From Muribaculaceae bacterium (GTDB lineage: Bacteria; Bacteroidota; Bacteroidia; Bacteroidales; Muribaculaceae), in contig JAGATN010000047.1 of NCBI GenBank assembly GCA_017621225.1, forward strand, positions 1-47,270: a DNA stretch of 47,270 nt, in the 5' to 3' direction. Shown here in pieces: positions 35,179 to 44,766 of this stretch. Each line of letters begins with the position of its first letter. Positions within the stretch are counted from its first letter, which is position 1. Position numbers and translations under genes: made by a program. The notes under the pieces were generated by a model. It had not been told where the DNA came from. It ran no database searches and saw only the letters and a list, made by a program, of their open reading frames with translations.

Positions 35179-38024
35179 ACCAAACGGATACCGATGTGGC
35201 CTTAGCCCCCGAGGAGTCGCTGTCAGTAATGGGCGCCAGAGTCCATAATCTGAAAAACATCGACGTGACGATTCCGCACAACAAACTCACCGTAATAACG
35301 GGATTGAGCGGAAGCGGAAAATCGTCATTGGCATTCGACACCATATTCGCGGAAGGGCAACGACGCTACATCGAAACATTTTCGTCGTATGCACGCAACA
35401 TTCTCGGCACGCTCGAGCGCCCCGATGTCGACAAAATAACCGGCTTGAGCCCCGTAATAGCCATAGAGCAAAAGACCGTCAACCGCAATCCGCGAAGCAC
35501 AATAGGCACCACTACCGAGATATACGACTTCCTGCGACTGCTATATGCACGCATAGGCACCGCCCGAAGCTACATATCGGGCCAGGAGATGATAAAGTAT
35601 ACCGAGGAGAAAATAGTAGGTCTGATTCTCGACAAATTCGACAATCGGAAAATATACATATTGGCTCCAATAGTGAAAAACCGAAAAGGCCACTACAAGG
35701 AACTATTCGAAACGCTGCGAAAAAAAGGATACCTGCACGTAAGGGTCGACGGAGAGCTTCGCGAAATAACATACGGCATGAAGCTCGACCGTTACAAAAA
35801 CCACTCCATAGAGCTTGTGATCGATCGCCTCAAAGTGTCGCGCAAGGATGACCGACGACTGCGCGAAACCGTCGACGAGGCCCTGAAACAAGGCGAAAAG
35901 CAGCTGATGATATATGATGTCGACACCTGCGAAGTAAGCCACTACAGCCAGTTGCTGATGGATCCCGTAAGCGGAATATCGTATCGCGAACCCGCTCCCC
36001 ACAATTTCTCATTCAACTCACCGCAAGGAGCATGTCCGAAATGCAAGGGCCTCGGATTCGTCAACATAGTCGACAGAGCCAAGATAATGCCCAACGAAAA
36101 TCTCTCGATACACGACGGAGGCATACTGCCGCTCGGCAAGTATAAAAACTCGATGATTTTCTGGCAGATATCGGCCATTTGCGAAAAATACGGCCACACG
36201 CTGAAAACGCCCATAAAAGAGCTCTCCGACGAAGCCGTAAACGACATACTCAACGGCACCAACGAACGCCTCCCCATAAAAAACGACACGATGTCGACCT
36301 CCAACTACTTTCTCAGCTATGAAGGTCTGATAAAATACATCGAGTTGCAGCAGTCGGAAGATGCGGGAAACGCCGCGCAGAAGTGGAGCGGACAATTCTT
36401 CTCGCGCGTCACGTGCCCCGAGTGCAACGGCCAACGCCTCAACCGCGAAGCCCTGCACTTTTTCATCGACGACAAAAACATTGCCGACCTGTGTCGCCTC
36501 GACATCTCCGACCTATACAAATGGGCGCAGAACGTGGCGAGTACGCTTTCGCCATCGAAGGCGCTCATAGCCCACGAAATAATAAAGGAGATACGGACTC
36601 GCCTCGGTTTTCTCGTCGACGTGGGCCTCGACTACCTGTCGCTCGACCGAAACTCGTCGACCCTATCGGGCGGCGAGAGCCAACGCATCCGCTTGGCCAC
36701 CCAGATAGGCTCGGAGCTGGTGAACGTACTGTACATTCTCGACGAACCGAGCATCGGACTGCATCAACGCGACAACCGACGCCTTATCAACTCGCTCAAA
36801 AAGTTGCGCGACGCCTCAAACTCCATCATCGTAGTTGAGCACGACAAAGAGATAATGCTCGAAGCCGACTACGTGGTCGACATAGGCCCAAAAGCTGGAC
36901 GCAAAGGGGGCGAAGTGGTGTTTGAGGGCACTCCCGCCGACATGCTCAAAACGCAGACCCTCACGGCCGAATATCTTAACGGCAACAAATCGATAACCAT
37001 ACCGTCAGTGCGACGCAAAGGCAACGGAAAGCATCTCACGCTCACCGGCGCATCGGGCAACAACCTCAAAAACGTAACGCTACGGCTGCCGCTCGGCACG
37101 CTGACATGCATAGCCGGAGTGTCGGGAAGCGGAAAATCGACACTCGTCAACGCCACGTTGCAACCCATATTGAGCCAACACTTCTACCGTTCGCACCAGA
37201 GCCCCCTACCATACGACGCCATCGAGGGGATAGAGCTTATCGACAAAGTGGTCACCGTCGATCAATCGCCACTCGGCAAGTCGCCACGCTCCAATCCGGC
37301 CACCTACACCGGCGTGTTCACCGACATACGCAACCTGTTCGTAAGCCTCCCCGAAGCGAAGATAAGGGGCTACAAACCGGGGCGCTTCTCATTCAACGTG
37401 GCCGGCGGACGATGCGATGCATGCGGCGGCAACGGCTACCGCACCATTGAGATGAACTTTCTGCCCGACGTGCTCGTGCCGTGCGAGGAATGCGGCGGAA
37501 AACGCTACAACCGTGAAACGCTCGAAGTACGATTCAAAGGCAAGTCGATAGCCGACGTTCTCGACATGACCATCAATCAAGCCGTGGAGTTTTTTGCCGG
37601 GATACCAAACATACTCAACAAAATAAAAGTGCTTCAGGAAATCGGGTTGGGTTACATAAAGCTCGGACAACCGTCGTCGACGCTATCGGGAGGTGAAAAC
37701 CAACGTGTCAAGCTCGCCACCGAGCTGTCGAAGCGCGATACCGGAAAGACGCTTTTCATACTCGACGAACCCACTACCGGACTGCATTTCGAGGACATAA
37801 ACGTGTTGCTGTCGGTATTTAACCGTCTTGTGGAGAAAGGCAATACCGTGCTCGTGATCGAACACAACCTCGACATAATAAAAAGCGCCGACTACATAAT
37901 CGACATGGGGCCCGGCGGCGGCAAAAACGGCGGCAACATAATGGCGTGCGGTACGCCGGAACAGATAGCCGAAGGCGAATCGCCTACTGCCGAATTTCTG
38001 CGCGAGGAACTGGGTTTTAAATAA
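35175..38024 (+). CDS. uvrA: Excinuclease ABC subunit A
   Basis: 949 residues from the ATG at 35175, which overlaps the preceding stop. Two ABC modules: Walker [10 protein letters not shown] (43-51) and a second GVSGSGKST, two signature loops (TLSGGESQR and TLSGGENQR), and the C-terminal zinc module [10 protein letters not shown]...CEECGGK intact. In the first zinc module the first CxxC is replaced by Asp263 and Ser266 (MDPVSGISY) while the second pair [10 protein letters not shown] is kept, so that site probably cannot bind zinc normally. It recognises DNA damage for nucleotide excision repair. Co-transcription with envelope genes is unusual. Confidence 0.96.
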   Translation: MNQTDTDVALAPEESLSVMGARVHNLKNIDVTIPHNKLTVITGLSGSGKSSLAFDTIFAEGQRRYIETFSSYARNILGTLERPDVDKITGLSPVIAIEQKTVNRNPRSTIGTTTEIYDFLRLLYARIGTARSYISGQEMIKYTEEKIVGLILDKFDNRKIYILAPIVKNRKGHYKELFETLRKKGYLHVRVDGELREITYGMKLDRYKNHSIELVIDRLKVSRKDDRRLRETVDEALKQGEKQLMIYDVDTCEVSHYSQLLMDPVSGISYREPAPHNFSFNSPQGACPKCKGLGFVNIVDRAKIMPNENLSIHDGGILPLGKYKNSMIFWQISAICEKYGHTLKTPIKELSDEAVNDILNGTNERLPIKNDTMSTSNYFLSYEGLIKYIELQQSEDAGNAAQKWSGQFFSRVTCPECNGQRLNREALHFFIDDKNIADLCRLDISDLYKWAQNVASTLSPSKALIAHEIIKEIRTRLGFLVDVGLDYLSLDRNSSTLSGGESQRIRLATQIGSELVNVLYILDEPSIGLHQRDNRRLINSLKKLRDASNSIIVVEHDKEIMLEADYVVDIGPKAGRKGGEVVFEGTPADMLKTQTLTAEYLNGNKSITIPSVRRKGNGKHLTLTGASGNNLKNVTLRLPLGTLTCIAGVSGSGKSTLVNATLQPILSQHFYRSHQSPLPYDAIEGIELIDKVVTVDQSPLGKSPRSNPATYTGVFTDIRNLFVSLPEAKIRGYKPGRFSFNVAGGRCDACGGNGYRTIEMNFLPDVLVPCEECGGKRYNRETLEVRFKGKSIADVLDMTINQAVEFFAGIPNILNKIKVLQEIGLGYIKLGQPSSTLSGGENQRVKLATELSKRDTGKTLFILDEPTTGLHFEDINVLLSVFNRLVEKGNTVLVIEHNLDIIKSADYIIDMGPGGGKNGGNIMACGTPEQIAEGESPTAEFLREELGFK

Positions 38025-38130
38025 CTAATTTTTAATAAGAGTTTCTTAATAATGCTTATTTAACACAAACGGGCCAAACAAGCCTATGTCACGATACGTT
38101 ATTCGGTTACATTAAAAAACCAAACGTATT

Positions 38131-38700
38131 ATGACAAGAACAATAATCAATACAACAGTACCCGAATTTTCAGTCCCGGCATTTGTAAACGGCGAGTTCA
38201 AAACCATTTCACGTCAGGACATAGAGGGTAAGTGGGCCATATTCTTCTTTTATCCGGCCGACTTCACTTTCGTATGCCCCACCGAATTGCTCGATATGGC
38301 CGAAAACTACGACAAATTCAAAGAGCTCGGAGCCGAAGTATATGCAGTAAGCACCGACACCCAATTCACTCATAAAGCATGGCATGACTCATCTGAAAGC
38401 ATCGGCAAGGTGAAGTTTCCCATGCTTGCCGACAAAACCGGCACCCTCAGCGAAGCCTTCGGAGTACTTAATCCCGACGACTTTCTGGCCTATCGAGGCT
38501 CGTTCATCGTCAATCCCGAAGGATTGGTGAAAGTAGCCGAAATCAACGACAATGGCATAGGTAGAAATTCAGAGGAGTTGCTTAGAAAGCTCGAAGCCGC
38601 CCAATTCGTAGCCGAGCATGGCGATCAAGTATGCCCGGCACGATGGAAAAAAGGCGCTCCCACGCTGAAGCCCGGCATCGATCTGGTTGGAAAAATTTAA
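38131..38700 (+). CDS. ahpC: Alkyl hydroperoxide reductase C (typical 2-Cys peroxiredoxin)
   Basis: 189 residues. Peroxidatic cysteine in FVCPTEL (Cys49) and resolving cysteine in DQVCPARW (Cys168), with the conserved PADFTF loop and AYRGSF. It reduces hydrogen peroxide and organic peroxides in the cytoplasm. ahpF normally follows, but here a terminator does, so the reductase partner must be elsewhere. The ~100 bases upstream are AT-rich with no clear TAnnTTTG, as expected for an activator-dependent (OxyR-type) promoter, though no operator can be pinpointed. Confidence 0.96.
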   Translation: MTRTIINTTVPEFSVPAFVNGEFKTISRQDIEGKWAIFFFYPADFTFVCPTELLDMAENYDKFKELGAEVYAVSTDTQFTHKAWHDSSESIGKVKFPMLADKTGTLSEAFGVLNPDDFLAYRGSFIVNPEGLVKVAEINDNGIGRNSEELLRKLEAAQFVAEHGDQVCPARWKKGAPTLKPGIDLVGKI

Positions 38701-38731
38701 CCATCCGCTATTCATATCATATATATTCCGA

Positions 38732-38774
38732 CGCCTGCCCGACGATCTCAACCATCTCGGACAGGCGTTTTTTT
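38732..38774 (+). terminator. Intrinsic terminator after ahpC
   Basis: CGCCTGCCCGA (38732-38742) pairs with TCGGACAGGCG (38757-38767) with one mismatch, followed by seven T. Confidence 0.85.
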
Positions 38775-38828
38775 CACTTTTTTTGCCAATACGCAGCCAC
38801 ACAAATCGATTATTTAAATTTATATACG

Positions 38829-38836
38829 TATATTTG
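38829..38836 (+). promoter_or_regulatory. Candidate -7 element for the GH20 gene
   Basis: TATATTTG; it overlaps an in-frame GTG at 38836, so that codon cannot be the start and the ATG at 38863 is preferred. Confidence 0.5.
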
Positions 38837-38862
38837 TGGCAGTAACTGATAATCTACATTTT

Positions 38863-40467
38863 ATGAAACATAGACTTCTGACATTTGCAATCACAGCCCT
38901 GATGTCATTGCAATCATTTGCCAACGACCCGCTGCCCATCGTACCCATGCCTCGTGAAATAATCCCCTCGTCAGGATCATTTTCATTAAACCGACCTTTG
39001 GTAATATCGACCGACGAATATCCCGGCGACAGCATAAACCGCGTCATGCAGCCGTTTGTCGACATGTACGAGCAGGCGTCGCGCATCAAGGTAATGCGGT
39101 CAGACCGCAACCCCAACGTCAAGTTGCAACGCGACGACAGCTTTGGACCCGAAGCATATTGCCTCGACATAACCCCGTCGCGCATCACCATAAAGGCATC
39201 GCGCCCGGCAGGATTTTTCTACGCGCTCCAGACCCTGAGCCAAATTCTGCGCATCAACCCCACCGACATTCCGGCAATGACCATAAACGACAGCCCCGAA
39301 TTCGGCTGGCGCGGCTTCATGCTCGATGAAGGCCGACACTTCTTCGGCAAAGACGAGGTGAAGCGCGTAATCGACATAATGGCACTCTACAAAATGAACC
39401 GTTTCCACTGGCACCTTACCGAAGATCAGGGATGGCGAGTGGAGATAAAGAAATATCCCAAACTTACGAGCGTGGGAGCGTGGCGCGGCAGCAACCGACT
39501 GGGATGGGGCGACGCCTGGCCAACCGACTCGACCACCTACGGAGGATATTATACGCAAGACGACATACGCGAGATAGTGTCGTATGCCAAAGACCGCTTC
39601 ATCGAAATAGTACCCGAAATCGACATTCCGGGCCACTCGCAAGCAGCCGTAGCCTCCTATCCCGAATTATTGGCATGCGATCCTGAAAACGACCACGAAG
39701 TATGGTTGTCGCAAGGCATATCGGCCGACGTAATAAACGTGGCCAACCCTGCCGCCGTAACTTTTGCCAAAGATGTGATTGACGAGCTGATTCCGCTGTT
39801 TCCGTTCGGATACATACACCTCGGCGGCGACGAATGCCCCACCAATAAATGGGAAAACAATGCCGCCTGTCAGAAAGCATTGGCTAAAATAGGCTCGGAG
39901 AATTATCGCGACCTGCAGATCGACTTCATACATAAATTAAAGGAGCACATCGACTCTAAGCCCGCCGACCAACGACGCAAACTCATATTCTGGAACGAAG
40001 TGCTGCACGGCAACACCGCTCCGTTGGGCGACGACATTACCATAATGGCGTGGGTGGGAGCCGACAGAGCCGCGCTCGAAGCCTCAAAACGAGGAATGAC
40101 CACCATATTGTCGCCTCAGATACCATATTACATCAACCGCAAGCAATCGAAGCTTCCCACCGAACCGATGTCGCAGGGAAGCGGCACCGAAACGGTCGAG
40201 GCCGTATATAAATACGTACCCCTCGCCAACGTGCCCGACAACCTGAAGGATAAATACATGGGAGTACAAGCCAATTTCTGGACCGAATATGTAAGCACCC
40301 CCGAAGTTCTCGAGTATCTGATGCTGCCACGCCTTGCAGCAGTGGCCGAAGCCGGATGGACGCCGACCGGTAGCCGCGAGTACGATAATTTCGTAAACCG
40401 CATACGCCGCCACGCCGCGCTCTATCATCAGAACGGATGGAATTATGCCAAACATATAATGGAATGA
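38863..40467 (+). CDS. Beta-N-acetylhexosaminidase, GH20, exported
   Basis: 534 residues from the ATG at 38863, which begins a signal peptide (KHRLLTFAITALMSLQSFA). An N-terminal GH20b domain (IKASRPAGFFYALQTLSQIL) is followed by the barrel: WRGFMLDEGRHFF, MNRFHWHLTEDQGWRVEIKKYP, PEIDIPGHSQAA and the catalytic pair in HLGGDECP (Asp323-Glu324). It removes terminal GlcNAc or GalNAc from host glycans, chitin oligosaccharides or peptidoglycan fragments. Full length and intact. Confidence 0.95.
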   Translation: MKHRLLTFAITALMSLQSFANDPLPIVPMPREIIPSSGSFSLNRPLVISTDEYPGDSINRVMQPFVDMYEQASRIKVMRSDRNPNVKLQRDDSFGPEAYCLDITPSRITIKASRPAGFFYALQTLSQILRINPTDIPAMTINDSPEFGWRGFMLDEGRHFFGKDEVKRVIDIMALYKMNRFHWHLTEDQGWRVEIKKYPKLTSVGAWRGSNRLGWGDAWPTDSTTYGGYYTQDDIREIVSYAKDRFIEIVPEIDIPGHSQAAVASYPELLACDPENDHEVWLSQGISADVINVANPAAVTFAKDVIDELIPLFPFGYIHLGGDECPTNKWENNAACQKALAKIGSENYRDLQIDFIHKLKEHIDSKPADQRRKLIFWNEVLHGNTAPLGDDITIMAWVGADRAALEASKRGMTTILSPQIPYYINRKQSKLPTEPMSQGSGTETVEAVYKYVPLANVPDNLKDKYMGVQANFWTEYVSTPEVLEYLMLPRLAAVAEAGWTPTGSREYDNFVNRIRRHAALYHQNGWNYAKHIME

Positions 40468-40512
40468 CCGGGCTACGAGCCCTCATTATGACATAGGGCC
40501 ACACATATTACT

Positions 40513-40658
40513 AAAAAACAAAGGATGTTCTCACGAGCATCCTTTGTCACTTACACATAGTACTTAACGTCAGTGGATTTATTTAATGTCTAATCAAGCA
40601 CTTTTATGAAAAAGCGGTTAGTCTTGCCTAAGCATTCTTAACGTCTGTCCTCAAACAG
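40513..40658 (-). ncRNA. Putative small RNA, minus strand
   Basis: No gene is present on either strand here. On the minus strand a TATCTTTG -7 element (40671-40664) is followed about 110 bases later by a perfect 10-bp hairpin ACAAAGGATG/CATCCTTTGT (stem 40547-40538 with 40527-40518) and then six T (40518-40513), a textbook intrinsic terminator. Nothing else on the minus strand needs a terminator there. An internal stem (CTAA..GC.TTTT / AAAAGTGC..TTAG) is possible. Predicted transcript is about 145 nt. No -33 TTTG match. Identity to known Bacteroides small RNAs is untested. Confidence 0.5.
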
Positions 40659-40671
40659 TGACACAAAGATA

Positions 40672-40964
40672 GCTAATAAATTTCGCTCTCCATACATTTT
40701 TGGTAACCATGTTTTTAAACATATAACTAAATATTTGGCTGTTAAAACCGCTTTCATTTTAACATCTAAAAATAAAGAGTCATATTTTATTGGAATATTT
40801 CAAGATTTATCCGATTATTATTTACACTTTATCATATCATAAAAAAAGTTAATTTGAATCGCGTCACTCGCTTTATTACAACCACGGCCACCATTCGTAG
40901 AAGAATGTTTTGTAACTTTACACCCGTAGAAGATTTATATTAACATACTTACAAATCAAAACCA
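40672..40964 (+). promoter_or_regulatory. AT-rich upstream region of the GH13 gene
   Basis: About 290 bases with no gene. It includes an inverted repeat GTTAAAA/TTTTAAC (40741-40763 region), a palindromic ATGTTTTTAAACAT and a TAACTTTA (40913-40920) that could serve as the -7 box 45 bases before the GH13 ATG. A long AT-rich upstream region like this often carries regulator sites, but none is identifiable. Confidence 0.35.
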
Positions 40965-42398
40965 ATGAAACATCTCTATTTAATTTCACTTGCCACGTTG
41001 CTTGCGTCATGCGGCGGCAACAACGCCACGACCGAAAGTGCCACTGCCGACACTAACGACGACGTGATTCTGCACGCCTGGTCATGGTCGTTCAATACCA
41101 TTGCCGACAATATGAAGGATATTGCCGATGCAGGGTATTCGATGGTACAGACCTCACCGGCCAACACCTGTTTCGTAGGCGAAAACGGAGGCAAGGCACT
41201 GTTCAGCCAGCCCGGCGACTCGATTACCGGCAAATGGTACTATTACTATCAGCCCACCGACTGGAAAGTGGGCAACTATCTGCTCGGAAACCGCGATGAG
41301 TTCAAGGCCATGTGCGACAGCGCCGCAAAATATGGCGTAAGGGTGATAGTCGACGTTCTGCCCAACCACACCGCCGTCGACCATACAGCAGTGCTCCCTG
41401 ATCTCGACAATGCCGTGGGCGGACATGAAAACCTTTTCCACGCAAACGGATTTACCCCGATAGTGGATTATAACGACCGCATGGAATGCACTACGGGCGA
41501 AATGGGTGGCCTGCCCGACGTAAACACCGAAAACCCCGACTTCCAGGCTTACTATATGAATTATGTGAACGACCTGCTCGGAATGGGCGTGTCGGGATTC
41601 AGATACGACACCGCCAAGCACATCGGATTGCCAAGCGACCCGCTCGATCCAAAAGCGGAACGAAACAACTTCTGGGACGTGGCCACCGGACGCGAGTCGG
41701 TAAAAGGCGTACAGCTTGCCGTTCCCGCCGACAGCCTGTTCATTTATGGAGAAGTGTTACAAGATCGAAACGTGAAAGAAGACGAATATGCCGAATACAT
41801 GAACCTCACGGCAAGTTCATACGGCCACGAACTGCGTTCGGCGCTCGAAGCCGGCAACTACTTGGCCGCCGACCTCGCTTCATGGCATCATCCGGCCGAT
41901 GCATCAAAGCTCGTGACATGGGTAGAATCGCACGACACATATGCAAACGAACATGAATCGGCCGACCTTACCGACGACCAGATTCGCGCCGGATGGGTAT
42001 TCCTCGTATCACGAAGCAACGGCACTCCGCTTTTCTTCAGCCGCCCCGCCGGCCGCACTCCCGAAAACTACTGGGGCAACAATTTGGTAGGGCCACGCGG
42101 AAACGATGAATTCAAGCATCCCGAAGTAGTGGCCGCCAACAAATTCAGAGCCGCCATGCACGGGCAGCCCGAAAAAGTGTCGACCACCGAAAACGGTGCC
42201 GTCATCGAAGTGTGCCGTGGACACAAGGGAGCTTCGCTGATCAACATCAGCAACGAGGCCCAAAGCATCGAATTGCCCACCGACCTACCCGACGGAAACT
42301 ATGAAGATGCCGTACACCACACGAAATTCGAAGTATCCGACGGTATGCTCAAGGGCATTCTCCAACCCACTTCATCATACATACTTACCACGAAATAA
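40965..42398 (+). CDS. Alpha-amylase family (GH13) lipoprotein
   Basis: 477 residues. Lipobox LLASC (Cys16) followed by GGNN. GH13 regions are present: DVLPNHT (Asp130, His135), GFRYDTAKH with nucleophile Asp215, YGEV with acid/base Glu263, and WVESHDTYAN with Asp324. Compact, with a short C-terminal beta domain (GASLINISNEAQSIELP). It would hydrolyse alpha-glucans; lipidation suggests the outer membrane, but without adjacent susC/susD it is not in a recognisable starch utilisation locus. Confidence 0.92.
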   Translation: MKHLYLISLATLLASCGGNNATTESATADTNDDVILHAWSWSFNTIADNMKDIADAGYSMVQTSPANTCFVGENGGKALFSQPGDSITGKWYYYYQPTDWKVGNYLLGNRDEFKAMCDSAAKYGVRVIVDVLPNHTAVDHTAVLPDLDNAVGGHENLFHANGFTPIVDYNDRMECTTGEMGGLPDVNTENPDFQAYYMNYVNDLLGMGVSGFRYDTAKHIGLPSDPLDPKAERNNFWDVATGRESVKGVQLAVPADSLFIYGEVLQDRNVKEDEYAEYMNLTASSYGHELRSALEAGNYLAADLASWHHPADASKLVTWVESHDTYANEHESADLTDDQIRAGWVFLVSRSNGTPLFFSRPAGRTPENYWGNNLVGPRGNDEFKHPEVVAANKFRAAMHGQPEKVSTTENGAVIEVCRGHKGASLINISNEAQSIELPTDLPDGNYEDAVHHTKFEVSDGMLKGILQPTSSYILTTK

Positions 42399-42418
42399 TC
42401 AATACTCCTACCATATTC

Positions 42419-42457
42419 ATTTAGCCCCGCGCCGCACCTTGCGACTCGGGGCTAAAT
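42419..42457 (+). terminator. Hairpin after the GH13 gene
   Basis: Perfect 11-bp stem ATTTAGCCCCG (42419-42429) / CGGGGCTAAAT (42447-42457) with a 17-base loop. The tail after it is only moderately T-rich; the symmetric A/T ends could allow termination in both directions. Confidence 0.65.
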
Positions 42458-42521
42458 GTTAAAAACAAACCTCAAACGGTATTTTTTTGTAACTTTTTCG
42501 AGCCGGTTTATGAATAATTGC

Positions 42522-42529
42522 TAATTTTG
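42522..42529 (+). promoter_or_regulatory. Candidate -7 element for dapF
   Basis: TAATTTTG, 41 bases before the dapF ATG, with TTTC rather than TTTG about 22 bases upstream. Confidence 0.5.
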
Positions 42530-42569
42530 CGCATCGAAAAAAACGAAAAGTATTTCTGTTATTCTTTTT

Positions 42570-43415
42570 ATGGAAGAGATACTATTTACAAAAATGCATG
42601 GCATAGGCAACGATTACATCTACATTGATTGTATGAATGGTTGCCCCGCCAACCTCCCCCAACTTTCGATAGAAATGAGCGACCGCCACTGCGGCGTAGG
42701 GGGCGACGGAATAATCCTCATTCTTCCCTCAGAAATTGCCGACTTCAAAATGCGCATATTCAATGCCGACGGTTCCGAAGCCAAAATGTGTGGAAACGGA
42801 AGCAGATGCGTAGGGAAATACGTGTTCGACTACGGATTGACCGACAAACGCCTCATAACGCTCGAAACTCTTTCAGGCATCAAAACGCTGTCGCTTCACG
42901 TACGCGACGGCAAAGTGGCAACTGTAACGGTCGACATGGGCGAACCCGTGATCGACGCGGAGCTGATACCCGTCAGTTGCGCCTCCGCCCAGATGGTCGA
43001 GCAGCCTATACACACCACATTCGGCACATATGCCATAACGGCCGTATCGATGGGCAATCCGCACGGAGTGGTATTTGTCGACGATCTCAGTAAAATCGAC
43101 GTCCACAGACTGGGGCGCGAACTGGAATTGAACCCCATATGGCCCGATCGCGCGAACATCGAATTTGCCCAAATAATCGACAAGGGAAAGATAACGATGA
43201 GAGTGTGGGAGCGAGGCAGCGGCGAAACGATGGCTTGCGGAACAGGAGCCTGCGCCACCGCCGTGGCTGCCGCGATAACCGACCGCTGCGGACACAATGC
43301 CACCATAGAGCTGCTCGGAGGCACGCTCGACATAGAGTGGGGCGACGACGGCCACATTTACATGACGGGGCCGGCGGCAACGGTGTTCGAAGGCCGATAC
43401 ATCAGAAAAAGTTAA
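42570..43415 (+). CDS. dapF: Diaminopimelate epimerase
   Basis: 281 residues. Two catalytic cysteines in the family contexts MCGNGSRC (Cys74) and ACGTGAC (Cys223), with [13 protein letters not shown] at the N-terminus and the GGDG loop. It interconverts LL- and meso-diaminopimelate, supplying peptidoglycan and lysine. It is followed by dapL, the gene for the preceding step, 43 bases downstream, a typical Bacteroidales arrangement. Confidence 0.97.
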   Translation: MEEILFTKMHGIGNDYIYIDCMNGCPANLPQLSIEMSDRHCGVGGDGIILILPSEIADFKMRIFNADGSEAKMCGNGSRCVGKYVFDYGLTDKRLITLETLSGIKTLSLHVRDGKVATVTVDMGEPVIDAELIPVSCASAQMVEQPIHTTFGTYAITAVSMGNPHGVVFVDDLSKIDVHRLGRELELNPIWPDRANIEFAQIIDKGKITMRVWERGSGETMACGTGACATAVAAAITDRCGHNATIELLGGTLDIEWGDDGHIYMTGPAATVFEGRYIRKS

Positions 43416-43458
43416 ACCCCGACACACACAAATAAAACAAGGTAAAAAACAGGACATT

Positions 43459-44706
43459 ATGATACGCATCAACGAAAACTTCACGAAACTCAGCTCAGCT
43501 TACTTATTCTCCGAAATAGCCCGCAAAATAGATGCCTATCGAAAGGTCCACCCCGATGCCCCCATAATAAAGATGGGAATAGGCGACGTAACACGCCCCA
43601 TATGTGCGGCTGCCATCGAAGGATTGCGCAAAGGCGTGGCCGACGAAGCCGACGAAAAAACGTTTCACGGTTACGGCCCCGAACAGGGTTACTCGTTTCT
43701 CACCGAACGCATATCCCGATATGACTATGCGGCAAGAGGAATAGAGATAGCCCTTGACGAAATATTCGTAAGCGACGGCGCCAAGAGCGACACCGGAAAC
43801 ATAGGCGACATCCTGTCGACATCAAACAAAGTGGCTCTTACCGATCCGGTATATCCCGTTTACATCGACACCAACGTCATGGCGGGTCGCGCCGGCGAAA
43901 GGATGCCCGACGGAAAGTGGAGCAACATCGAATACCTGCCCTGCACCGCCGACAACGACTTCATACCGGCCCTTCCAACCGGAAAGCCCGACATGATATA
44001 TCTCTGCTACCCCAATAACCCAACCGGCACCACACTCAAGCGAGACCAATTAGCCGAATGGGTTGACTATGCACGCGCCAACGGCGCACTCATACTTTTC
44101 GACTCGGCTTACGAGGCATACATCTCAGAAGACGACGTGCCCCACAGCATCTACGAAATTCCGGGTGCCAAAGAAGTAGCCATCGAATTCCGAAGTTTCT
44201 CGAAAACGGCGGGATTCACCGGACTGCGATGCGGCTACACGGTAATACCGAAAGAGTTGAAAGGCGTGGATGGTCAAGGGAATGCAGTATCGCTAAACGC
44301 ATTGTGGAACAGACGCCAGTGTACGAAGTTCAACGGTGCAAGTTACATTGTGCAACGTGCGGCACAAGCACTTTACACTCCTGAAGGACAACGACAAGTT
44401 GCCGAAACCATTGCGTACTACATGCGCAATGCGAAGATACTTCGCGAAGGATTGGCCGAAGCCGGCCTCGAAGTATTCGGAGGCATCAACGCACCCTACA
44501 TCTGGGTCAAGACCCCGGGTGCAATGACCTCATGGCAATTTTTCGACAAACTGCTTCATGAATGCAACGTGGTAGGCACGCCCGGCGTAGGATTCGGGCC
44601 CTCAGGCGAAGGTTACTTCAGGCTGACGGCTTTCGGACGCTACGACGACACCTGCGAGGCAGTCGACCGCCTAAAACGGCTCAACCTGTTAGCAAGCACG
44701 AAATAA
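43459..44706 (+). CDS. dapL: LL-diaminopimelate aminotransferase
   Basis: 415 residues. Class I/II aminotransferase with the DapL-specific start [29 protein letters not shown], and the PLP lysine in [17 protein letters not shown] (Lys249). It converts tetrahydrodipicolinate directly to LL-diaminopimelate, bypassing the succinylase or acetylase branch. Together with dapF it forms the last two steps to meso-DAP. Confidence 0.97.
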   Translation: MIRINENFTKLSSAYLFSEIARKIDAYRKVHPDAPIIKMGIGDVTRPICAAAIEGLRKGVADEADEKTFHGYGPEQGYSFLTERISRYDYAARGIEIALDEIFVSDGAKSDTGNIGDILSTSNKVALTDPVYPVYIDTNVMAGRAGERMPDGKWSNIEYLPCTADNDFIPALPTGKPDMIYLCYPNNPTGTTLKRDQLAEWVDYARANGALILFDSAYEAYISEDDVPHSIYEIPGAKEVAIEFRSFSKTAGFTGLRCGYTVIPKELKGVDGQGNAVSLNALWNRRQCTKFNGASYIVQRAAQALYTPEGQRQVAETIAYYMRNAKILREGLAEAGLEVFGGINAPYIWVKTPGAMTSWQFFDKLLHECNVVGTPGVGFGPSGEGYFRLTAFGRYDDTCEAVDRLKRLNLLASTK

Positions 44707-44766
44707 GGTCTCGACAACAATTTTCACGAATCAACAAAAAAGACAATAACCCTAATACAATTAATT

